From: Rhabditoides inermis
Taxonomy: Eukaryota; Nematoda; Chromadorea; Rhabditida; Rhabditidae
DNA: 64,000 nucleotides
Assembly: GCA_963966185.1 (NCBI GenBank)
Contig: CAWZYM010000172.1
Coordinates: 911,001-975,000 of the forward strand
Direction: 5' to 3'
Under the pieces are notes generated by a model. The model made no database searches and had not been told where the DNA came from. It saw only the letters and a program-made list of their open reading frames with translations. Both the position numbers and the translations under genes were made by a program. This document shows, one piece after another, positions 55,146-64,000 of this stretch (its first letter is position 1; every line of letters begins with the position of its first letter).

Positions 55146-55738
55146 AGAGAGAGAGAGAGGGAGAGAGAGAGAAAGAGAAAGAGAAAGAGAAAGAGGAGAA
55201 AGAGAAAGAGAAAGAGGAAAGAGAAAGAGGAAAGAGAAAGAGAAAGAGAAAGAGAAAGAGGAAAGAGAAAGAGGAAAGAGAAAGAGAAGAGAAAGAGAAA
55301 GAGAAAGAGGAAAGAGAAAGAGGAAAGAGAAGAGAGAAAAGAGAAAGAGAAAGAGAAAGAGAAAGAGGAAAGAGAAAGAGAAAGAGAAGAGAAAGAGAAA
55401 GAGAAAGAGAAAGAGAAAGAGAAAGAGAAAGAGAAAGAGAAAGAGAAAGAGAAAGAGAAAAGAGAAAGAGAAAGAGAAAGAGAAGAGGAAAGTAAGAGAA
55501 AGAGAAAGAGAAAGAGAAAGAGAAAGAGAAAGAGAAAGAGAAAGAGGAAAGAGAAAGAGAAAGAGAAAGAGAAAGAGGAAAGAGGAAAAGAGAAAAGAGA
55601 AAGAGGAAAAGAGAAAGAGGAAAGAGAAAGAGAAAGAGGAAAGAGGAAAGAGAAAGAGAAAGAGAAAGAGAAAGAGAAAGAGAAAGAGAAAGAGAAAAGA
55701 GAAAGAGAAAGAGAAAGAGAAAGAGAAAGAGGAAAGAG

Positions 55739-55772
<34 letters not shown>

Positions 55773-55829
55773 GAAAAGGAAAGAGAAAGAGAAAGAGAAA
55801 GAGAAAGAGAAGAAAGAGAAAAGAGAGAA

Positions 55830-55864
<35 letters not shown>

Positions 55865-58800
55865 AGAGAAAGAGAAAGAGAAAGAGAAAGAGAAAGAGAA
55901 AGAGGAAAGAGAAAGAGAAAAGAGAAGAGAAAGAGGAAAGAGAAAGAGAAAGAGAAGAAAGAGAAAGAGAAAGAGAAAGAGAAAGAGAAAGAGGAAAGAG
56001 AGAAAGAGAAAGAGAAAGAGAAAGGAGAAAGAGAGAAAGAGAGAAAGAGAAAGAGAGAAAAGAGAAAAAAAAAGAAGAGAGGAAGTGAGAGAGAGAGGAG
56101 AAACGGAAAAAAGAAACCACGTGGAAGTGTGAAATGACATCGAGTTGGTCGATACGTTTCAATCGTTTCAAAATCCGACATGAAATTCTTGACGTGATTG
56201 GAGAGACAGAAGTAGGAGAGAGAGGGAGAGGGAGAGAGATCCCCTTGTATAGGTCTACGCCACCCCCCGCAACTACCCGACCACCTTCTCCTCTTCCGTC
56301 TACTCGCCCTTCTTCAGCCTGTCTTCCATGAGCCACTCGGCGCCGACTCGCCATATCTGCCCGTCATGAGGAAGGTGGACTTTGATTTGACAATGAGAAT
56401 ATTCAATCAGATTCTTTGTTTTCCAGACTCACACTCCTCTGGCTATCGGCGCCGATGGTTACCCGGTCGGCGCACACTGCGGGGACGCGTTCGCAGGTCA
56501 GCCTCTCAAGCGCATCCACGCTCTCTTCCTTCTCAATCCAATCACTCACTCTTTTTCATTTTCTCACACAATTCTAATAATGTTTGTGAGCCTCTGGTCT
56601 CTCCAGAGATTCCAAGCGTCCAAGCCTTCTTCCTTCTTTACCACGATCCTAGCTTTGCCGTGCCTCGTCTCTCACACGATACTACTATCCACTGTTTCAA
56701 ATGATGTAGAAACGTTTACAATCAGTATGCATGTTCGCGCAGTAAACCAGTAACACTGTAGTATCCAATGTGGCGTTTCAAATGATACAGTACCTTTCAC
56801 AATGTGTCCCACCCTCTCCCCCCAGGTTCGCGTTGCTGCTCGGCCACCCTCTTCTCTGTCATGCACTCTGCTCTGGAGGGAGAGAGGACGGGCGGAGACT
56901 TCAATCCATACGACCTGAGGGCAACTCGCTGAGGTGGGTCCACTTACTAAAGGAGCAGAATCAAGACAACGTTTCTTTCAGTCTTAATGTTAGAATAGTG
57001 AAACGTATTATTCAATCCGTAAAATATGATTGATTCAAGATCCTGGAGGACGCAGCGGAGGACTACTTCGGAACGTCGTTCGAGTCGATAGTGTCCCGGG
57101 ACGACTTCATATGGCGGTGGGAGAATCACTCCACCCTCTTTTTTCTCTCTTTTCCACTTCACATTCCCGACAACTCACAGTTTCTACAATAGACATCAAT
57201 GCAGACGCAATTAAACAGACAACAATGTAGAAATCATGGAGTTCCAGTTCTGCCTACCTGGGCGACCTTACCTGCAAGTTCCGGTACGATGGATACTACG
57301 TGCTCGCCTATGCCAGTCCTGTAAGGGGTGAGTAGGGATGAATCACAAATATGGACATAGCTTTCGAAAACACGAAATACACGAAACCATACGATTGCAT
57401 CACTATCACCTTTCGGTACGTTTCAGCGTGCAAGTAAATAGAATAAGTTTGTATAACAAACAATTTAATCCTTAGCTTGGCATGTAATATACGAAATACT
57501 TAATATTCATTACACATTACAGTACCCGCTTCACAACGCGTCACAAGCGGACTATGGAGAAAGGTGAGTAGAGTTATAACATCGACAAGTCGCTCGCTGT
57601 TGGGTAAATCAGAGAAAGAGAGAGTCGGAGAGTCGCGGCTATGAGATGGGGGTGAAACAAGAGATTGGGTTAATGAGTAGAGCGTCGTATTCGAACTGCG
57701 AGTGAGGTATGTAGATCGGAGTCGCATTCTGGCGCAGGCTATGAATGCAATATTTTACGTGTTATGTTTCACGCTCACACCAAAAGAAAAGGGCACAAAT
57801 AACAACTAATCGGCGACGTTGTTTTACAATCACATGCCAATAGCAATTATTAAAAAATTGATCGACTCGATTTCATTTTTTTTCGCTCGCAGATCGACAC
57901 CCACTGCGACATGTCCAATCTCTCGGGAAATGTGTGCTGCAACAGCAGAGTGCAGGTGCCTTTCTCTCCTCTCTCTCTCCCCCCCTCTCTCCCTCTACCC
58001 CCCCTCTCTCTCTATCTATCTCTCTCTCCGTCTTTCCAGTCCGAGATGTTGCGAGCTGCCGATCGGGTGATCAGTGAGCGCGGATTCCAGAGGGGCAGAA
58101 ACACTGGAGATGTGGACAGGATCGCTACAGTGAGAGAATAAAATATTCATTTCAACACCAATGAGGAAATCGTGTATCAAATAAGCATCTCTTCGAATTT
58201 ATATCCGAAAAAATCCGAATGCGTTGTAAGACATTCGCAAGTAATTCAAACTAGTTTGAACTAACGTGGAGGCGAATCTGAGAGACTGAGAGTATCACAA
58301 CAAGGCATGTCAGGAGTAGTTTGCATATCCTCATTCAGGCCATCCATCGCTCGATCCAGTCCAGCCACCGTACCACGTGGGAGGTAATCGTGTCGAGGAG
58401 CGAGTTCACCATGGGCAGCAGGCTGTTCGGAGAGAACTACTGCAAAGTGAGTATTCGGAAGACTAAGAAGTCGTTGAATGGAACAGTGCGCGGTTGGATA
58501 AATCATTAGTGCACACAATTGAATGCAATGTTGTGTGAGTGGTATGTTTCACGCTTATGTTAACAAGAAATATAATTCATTATGATCAATCATAATTCGT
58601 GTATTTTTCTCACACCCCAGCGCATGATTCGATCACAATTATTTCAATACGTTTCACGCAAACATCATAGAAAAATAACAATTTTGTTGAATGATAAAGA
58701 ATACCCAGATCCACTGAGATTTGAGAATTGCTTATTATATATTATACCACTCTAACATTACAGATCGGCTACGACGGCTATCAGCTATTCGCATTCGAGT

Positions 58801-59504
58801 CATCCACACAGCTGCCGCCATTGTCGGGTACGGTAGGGAATACTGCATTTACTATGACAGTCCCACCCCAGAATTTGTCCTCAATAGACCGTTGGAGGAA
58901 AGATACCAAGACATGTTTCTGTTTCAGACTTCGTGGACCCTGTTCCGCCGTCCCCTCCAGCTGCCGCCTTCTTCCCCGCTGCATCTGGTGTCTCCGGACT
59001 GGGAGCAGCAAGTGCGGGGGCGGCGGCTGCGGGAGCTGCGGGGGCGGGCAGTCCGTTCGCGTGAGTTACAGTTACAAATGATATATATTTCAATGCTAGG
59101 CACACATTGCAGTGACACACGCTTTATTTACTGGTCTAGCGGCATCCTCGTAAAGTATCGATTCATATCAAGTTCGATAATGTGTTAAAATTAAATAATC
59201 AAAACACGCTTATCGCTTATGTTTCACACTCGACATAATTGCGCACGGCACACATTGTATTCAATTCTTTCTTTTTCTATTTGCTCATAAATTAGTATTA
59301 CCAATCGTATTTCGTCGCTTTGCAAAACATTTTGCAGCCAATGCAGTGTTTTGTCTTGTCTGATGCGTATATCTTTGTTGCAGTGCGCTGCAATGCTTCC
59401 CAGCTGATTCCTTTGTTGTCACTCCTACTGGAGAAAGAAGGATGGACGAACTGAGGGAGGGAGAGTATGTGCTAGTAGAAGGGGAGGGGGAGGTGAGTGA
59501 TAAG

Positions 59505-59544
<40 letters not shown>

Positions 59545-60685
59545 TTCCAGCCAGTCTTCTCTCCTGTTCTGCTGTGGATGCACCGCGAGCCCTCTCGTCC
59601 AGCTGTCTTCATTCGAGTGCAGACGGAAGGAGGAGAAGTGGAACTGACCGAGACACACTTCATACACAGGTAGGTATAAGAGTGTCGATAACTCTCACGA
59701 ACGCTAGTTGACAAGCAAGAAATTCGCTAATTTCTCATATGGGCTATGATTGCTTTCCTATTGTCAGGTTTTGGCCAATTTTGCTAATAGGTGATGGTTG
59801 AAACGTATCATATATGCTATATAGTATGAAGAGTTCAGAAATAAACATTTTTGGGACACTTGTTCAAAAAAGTAGCCATTACGACAAAAGTTATCAAAAC
59901 TCTTGTTGCAAACAGTGCAAAGCAAACTGCAAACTTTGCAGGCTCGACTGCTCTACCCTTGCCTTCTCTTTGGTACACGCGGGAAGACTGCGAGTGGAGA
60001 CTGTGTGTGGGCATATCGAGAGGTGAGTACATTTATTCCCAACCACAGTACTCTTCACTCACTCAGTCACTTTGTCTCCTTGTCTGCCTCGGCGCTTGAG
60101 CCAACTGCTGATCGTGATAGCTTGTCCAGTCCTCCTCCTCCTTCTCACCCACCCGTGTCGTCTCCATATCGCGCAGTGTCAAGACTGGCGTCTACGCACC
60201 CCTGACAGCAGCGGGCAGTGTGGTGGGTACGGTAGAAACAAATTATACCAGTACCTAAGTATGTAAGTATGTAAGAATTGTAGACGTATCATGTGTTGAG
60301 TACTGGGGGAGGTGTGAGTTATTGGTTACGGTAGCGTTCAGGTGGTGAACGGTCACCTGGCGTCTTGCTACGCGGGAGTACAGCAGCACTGGCTAGCCAC
60401 TACGTTCTTTGTGGTGAGTGCGTTCGATCACTTACGTTTCGCAGACTGTGGAAAAGTACAGTTTTCAAGATGGGATCAATAGACCCGCATTTCCGTGTTT
60501 TCTGTATAACTATAGTAGTAGTAGCACATACTATTCTTATCATTCAGACGCTGACCCGTCTACAGCGTCTGCTCCTCTCTCCCCTTCTCCATCTCTTCCC
60601 ATTATCGATCGATGACGTTACTCTGCCCATGGGAGTGGAACTGTTGCTGGACATTATACATTATGTACTTCCTCAGAGTCTTTGA
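51440..60685 (+). CDS. Secreted hedgehog-related protein: five ground-like domains plus Hint (hog) domain
   Basis: The first exon (51440-51564) starts with a signal peptide, MYFYYILLTALPLASA. Five ground-like units follow, each with a CC pair, a helical middle, F-E-x-I-(V/I)-S-R-x-x-F and a C-K-x(n)-Y-x-(L/V) end. Unit 1: about 51605-52256 (CCKNEIETI; FEVIISRSPF; YATP). Unit 2: 52591-53348 (CCNEDLGSLM; FESIVSRSDF; WATP). Unit 3: about 54578-56363 (CCNAGLSRLM; FESIVSRSDF; YATP). Unit 4: about 56427-57331 (CCSATLFSVM; FESIVSRDDF). Unit 5: 57893-58827 (CCNSRVQSEM; WEVIVSRSEF). An Ala/Gly/Pro linker (about 58928-59058) leads to the Hint domain, exons 59384-59492, 59551-59669, 59942-60022, 60177-60222, 60342-60413 and 60548-60685, all in phase. 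Groundhog and ground-like proteins are nematode hedgehog relatives acting in the cuticle and apical matrix. The splice joining exon 1 and two central exons are not settled: unit 3 needs a frame change near 56320, and unit 4 has an in-frame TGA at 56930. Confidence 0.8.
52664..52706. repeat. (CT)n microsatellite at a splice acceptor
   Basis: CT tract forming the polypyrimidine part of the intron before the exon at 52721. Confidence 0.9.
53360..53505. repeat. Compound CT/CCCT tract
   Basis: About 145 bp of pyrimidine repeats filling most of the intron between 53348 and 53515. On the sense strand it is pyrimidine-rich, unlike the purine tract at 55072. Confidence 0.9.
55072..56110 (+). repeat. 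About 1-kb purine-only tract (GA, GAAA, GGAAA units)
   Basis: Essentially every base is A or G on the plus strand for about 1 kb: first GA/GGGGA units, then mainly GAGAAA and GAAAGAGGAAA variants. It is the bulk of the intron between the exon ending GGVYMM (55065) and the exon starting VYATPRN (56253). It produces very long spurious frames on both strands (up to 509 codons). Such mirror-symmetric purine tracts can form triplex DNA and stall polymerases. Confidence 0.95.
57957..58036. repeat. CT/CCCC pyrimidine tract at a splice acceptor
   Basis: Pyrimidine-rich intron of about 80 bp between exons ending 57955 and starting 58040. Confidence 0.85.
59384..60685 (+). other. Hint (hog) autoprocessing domain of the hedgehog-related protein
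   Basis: Six exons in perfect phase. Key motifs: ALQCFPADSFVVTPTGERRM and MDELREGEYVLV (Hint block A with the catalytic Cys), SPVLLWMHREPS, VELTETHFIH (block B T-x-x-H), LVHAGRLRVETV, KTGVYAPLTAAGSVVVNG and ASCYAGVQQHWLATTFF, then a C-terminal adduct-recognition-like tail ending GVELLLDIIHYVLPQSL. These are the signature blocks of the hedgehog C-terminal domain, which self-cleaves before the Cys through a thioester and attaches a lipid to the N-terminal half. The residue before the Cys is Gln, where hedgehogs have Gly. Confidence 0.9.
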
Positions 60686-62091
60686 ACTATTCAATATGTT
60701 TGCAAAGGTGATTCAAATACGCCTCATATCGATGTTAAACGGTATGAATCGAATGAATCGTTTATCCGGAATCGTTATGTCTGAATATGACAACACAATA
60801 CACAATCATAATGATATGAAGCATACAGTAGTGCCTAAGATGCTAGATACATAGGCTAACGCCGGGGAAAGACAGTTTGGCTGACGAGGTTAGTGGCGGA
60901 AAGACGATACTTGATCGATAATCATTCCTGAACCATTAGAGTACCACTCTTGACGTGTAGAGCTCCGGGTTTTCCTTTGCTTTCATGCCAATCAGTATCT
61001 CCTCGCGCCATAGCTGCTTCCACGTGAGAGTAATTCCCGCCGCCTCACTGGAAGGATTCTTGTCGATGACCGAACATTCGGCGGCGGCGGGGCGAAATGA
61101 AGACCCGACCGCACGCCGCGGGAAAAGAAGAAGAATTAAACGGTAATGTTGTGATAAATATGGGAGAATTGTTGATTTGGGCTATACTCTTGAAATTTGA
61201 TTTATTTGTTTTCAGGTTTAATTTATAAAAAAAATCTCTGTTTTACTGACCACATTCGCTTATCACGTTCGCATATGTGTGTCCATGTGGCGCGATTGAT
61301 CTACTTCGCCTGATCGTTCTCTGCGCGCAAACGATCTACCGAACCCGCGCGGTGCGTGAGAACGATCTACCCCATCAGAGCGAGAGTGGTAAACCCGGTG
61401 CGAGTTGCACTCTATGAGCTTCTATCTGCGGGGGCTTGAACACTCCGGTGGTCTTTCACCCCATGAGGGGCACCTAGTTCTTTCACTCTCACCCATAAGG
61501 TGTTGTCTTTCATTCTACATACTACATTCATGTGTCTTTCAACCAGGCGGCTAGCCGGTGAGGCATTTGCCTAGCGGAGTGCCCGGACCTCACCACGGGT
61601 TCCGCAAATAAATTTTTGAACCGCCGATCCGCGAGGAAAGGCAACAAAACTGCAACTATGCGACGTGATTTGTTGCAAACGTTGTCATGCGTTCTTCGCT
61701 TTCTGTGTCTCATTCCATTCTCCTTGGTCAGTTTCTTTTGCGTGGATATTACATTGCGAAACGATCATCGAGAAACAAATACGCCAAGAATGCATGAAAA
61801 AGGTTGATTTATCACACAGTCAAAACAAAATGCGTGTGGACTGCTAGTTATTTCACAGCAAGCGCGAATAGTTACAAGCCACAAAAGCGGTACACACGAG
61901 CTCCAAAATTTGAAGCGTAACTAAACGTATCGCCGGAACGGTTCATTTGAAAACGATTTTTAATTTCTTTGTGGAGTAAATGTGAAAAAAAACAATTTAT
62001 TGCACAACTTGCACATCGTCTTCGTTTCAGACATGATCAATCAGTCGCCGTCAAAAAGATGAGAATAAATTTGGTCATTTGGAGCATTGTT
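60686..62091. other. Intergenic region with one possible minus-strand coding fragment
   Basis: Mostly AT-rich. On the minus strand, about 60940-61130, an open frame reads AAECSVIDKNPSSEAAGITL and continues WKQLWREEILIGMKAKENPE to a TAA, with protein-like composition but no start or clear splice sites. It may be a leftover last exon. The sequence at about 61400-61610 (ACCCCATGAGGGGC hairpin and CCGGACCTCACCACGGGTTC) looks like a repeat or tRNA-derived element. Confidence 0.35.
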
Positions 62092-63927
62092 TCATGGCTC
62101 CGCCACAGCGGCTTTCTCGTCGTCCGGAGACACTTTTCTCTGGCACAGACTCGGGTTCAAACTGAAGAGAAATGAATGATCGAATGTTAAAAAAATGATC
62201 GAAAAGAGAAACCTCACCTGTACAGCAGGACAGAGACGACTGTCATAACAGCCCCGACAACGAATATGATGGTGGGATGGTATCCGAAGAACTGCCAGTC
62301 GATGATGCACACAAAGACGAGCGAGATCGCGTTTGCAAAGTACTGAAATACTAAGTGATGGCAATGGTTCCATTCTCGCAAAAAGCGGAGTAGATCAGCA
62401 TTGCATTTTGGATTGTTAGTGAAATAGATCGGAATATATAGCACTGGCTCAGGCTATGTGGTACATTTCGTTGATTTTTTTAATCCACTAACGCCAACCA
62501 TGAGCACATTTCCCGCATACACCAGAGTGATCGACGTGATGATACCCTCGTAAGAGTAGACGACGGAATACGCCCACACCTATAACAATCATGTGCAACC
62601 AGACGCGGAGCGGTCGCGTCGCGGCTCTCACCTGCCATGTAAACCCGCGCGTTGCGTTTTCGAAAATCGCACTCGGCCCGAGTCTATCGGCGAATATCTT
62701 ATTCCCGTCTTTCACTAGAGCGTAGATGAGAGTAGTGAGGAAGATGAAAGCGGACAGGGTAATGTTTCCAAGGCTCTGCGACGTGCAGTGCTTCTGAAAA
62801 GTTCTGTAGCTCGGAAAAAGGACGAGTATGACCAACCTTGAATGCTTTCTCGTGCACAACGGTTCCTAGGCACGTGACAAAACTGGCGAACACAGTGACA
62901 GAAATACCAACGATGAGGTTCTCCTCCTTCTCTGTGCCGGCGTCACTTTGCAACAGCTTGTCGGATTTGGTGAGCAAAATGCCGAAAAGTAGGATCGTCA
63001 GTGATATCCATTGGATGAGAGACGGCCGGAATTTGAGAAGGAGAACAACGAAAAGAGCCATGAACAGAATTTTCGATTGTTGCACGATCTGAAATCATCA
63101 TGAAAATTATAATGAGATTTGCGGCTGCGGGATGTTTCTACACCGAAATATTTTAAACTTCATTGCGAATACGTTTCAATACCTTGTAAAACCAATTACA
63201 TCACAGCGTTTCAATAATTATTTTAAAAGATTCATACAAACAAATAAAAAATACACGTACCATAAACGTTCCTAAGTTGATGTTTTCGAGGGCGACGAAC
63301 TGTAGTACATTGTATCCAGAGTAGATGGTGGCTACTCCCAGCACTATCACAGTGAATCGACTGTTCGAAGTGAACTCGCGAGATATGTTTCGCATAGCCC
63401 TATAACCATTCTTTTTTGTTGGAGCATTTTGTCTCATCACTCATAGGGAACGACAGTAAATTTTTGATTTGATTTGATTTGACAAGTAGTTTGAAGCAGT
63501 TTCCAAAACGTTTTCAAAACATTTTTTTCAAGGCATGGTCGTTTGAAGATACTGATCGAAACTTACAAACTTACTTCGGTATACTTCTGTCCAGGTAACA
63601 TTGAAAGAGCACGCATGAGGTGAGTCGAATCGCGGAGGAAATCGAGAGACTGACTCCCTGAACGGTATTGGGTAGACAAACACATTTCCTAGTGAACTCA
63701 CCTGGCTAAACCCAGGCGAGCTCTCGAGCGCAAACTTTTGGAAGACAATCATTATAATGGCTCGAATCATGAATACAGTGAACATCGTATACTGCAAGAC
63801 GACCGCTGAACAAATGGAGTGATTTCTGTTTGCGGCTCACTCACTCACCCCTCGACACCTTATTCGGCTCCGGAGCCAATGACATCGTACCAGCCAGTGA
63901 TACCGCATCTGCGAACACTGTTGCCAT
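62092..63927 (-). CDS. Nucleotide-sugar transporter, SLC35A (UDP-galactose/CMP-sialic acid transporter) type
   Basis: Eight minus-strand exons, about 330 residues. ATG 63927 lies two bases after TTTCAG, so the mRNA is probably trans-spliced. Exons: about 63849-63927 (MATVFADAVSLAGT), 63703-63792 (MFTVFMIRAIIMIVFQKF), 63261-63398 (SGYNVLQFVALENINLGTFM), 62837-63089 (VQQSKILFMALFVVLLLKF), 62633-62794, about 62491-62581 (VWAYSVVYSYEGI), 62218-62343 (QYFANAISLVFVCIIDWQFF) and 62092-62165 (stop). N-L-Q-F-V-A-L-E-N and Q-Q-S-K-I-L-F-x-A match the conserved blocks Y-x-x-x-N-x-L-x-F-x-A-L and Q-L-K-I-L of the Golgi antiporters. These exchange nucleotide sugars for nucleoside monophosphates, supplying glycosyltransferases. 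About ten membrane helices, as usual. Substrate cannot be told from sequence. All exon phases are consistent. Confidence 0.85.
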
Positions 63928-64000
63928 CTCTGAAAGATTTTTTGAACAACATTATTACTAATTACAGTAATGGTTCAACAGGTAAGAGTCTAAACTAGCA

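Noticed and set aside
54825..56354. Very long open frames on both strands (up to 509 codons) over the purine tract
   Set aside because: They consist of Glu/Arg/Lys or Ser/Phe/Leu periodic codons generated by GAAA/GA repeats, and lie in an intron between two ground-like domain exons.
1..64000. CRISPR arrays, bacterial operons or rRNA genes
   Set aside because: Introns, trans-splice signals and microsatellites show a eukaryotic genome. No direct-repeat/spacer array or rRNA-like sequence was seen.

Overview
This looks like nuclear DNA of a nematode, most likely a free-living diplogastrid such as Pristionchus. That placement is inferred from gene architecture, not from a database match. The grounds are short introns with TTTCAG-type acceptors, start codons placed directly after TTTCAG (the pattern of spliced-leader trans-splicing), a polycistronic gene array, a nematode hedgehog-related gene with ground-like domains, and very dense GA/CT microsatellites.

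Layout. 1-5.0 kb is repeat-rich with no supported gene. 5.0-11.7 kb holds minus-strand coding: a charged coiled-coil first exon (5037-5543), a one-TM exon (about 6402-6660) and a complete 12-exon gene (6906-11674). 12.15-12.38 kb is a GC-rich hairpin element. From 51.2 kb down to 15.0 kb on the minus strand runs a tandem array of ten related multi-pass membrane protein genes, numbered here G10 (upstream) to G1 (downstream). Each junction has a poly(A)-like signal, a conserved stem-loop plus UAUCU(U/C) element, and then TTTCAG/ATG or a similar start. This is the arrangement of a nematode operon using SL2-type trans-splicing. The last gene, G1, carries in its introns a nested plus-strand mitochondrial protein gene (15801-16534) and a complete Ty3/gypsy-type LTR retrotransposon (17469-29812) with identical-looking 349-bp LTRs and a 4-bp GTAT target duplication.

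The retrotransposon has one 2695-codon ORF. Between Gag and protease it carries a membrane-glycoprotein-like region: signal-peptide-like segment, Thr/Pro-rich stalk, Cys-rich ectodomain, RYRR site and transmembrane helix. Retroviral-type envelope genes normally follow pol. It also has nine 66-bp repeats between RNase H and integrase, and a probable 2.3-kb intron in the leader.

To the right of the array, and divergent from it, 51440-60685 (+) encodes a secreted hedgehog-related protein with five ground-like domains and a C-terminal Hint (hog) autoprocessing domain. One of its introns is an almost pure purine tract of about 1 kb. 62092-63927 (-) encodes a nucleotide-sugar transporter of the SLC35A type.

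The most interesting signals are the Gag-Env-like-Pol polyprotein, the five-domain ground-like/Hint protein, and the ten-gene operon whose intercistronic stem-loops show compensatory base changes.
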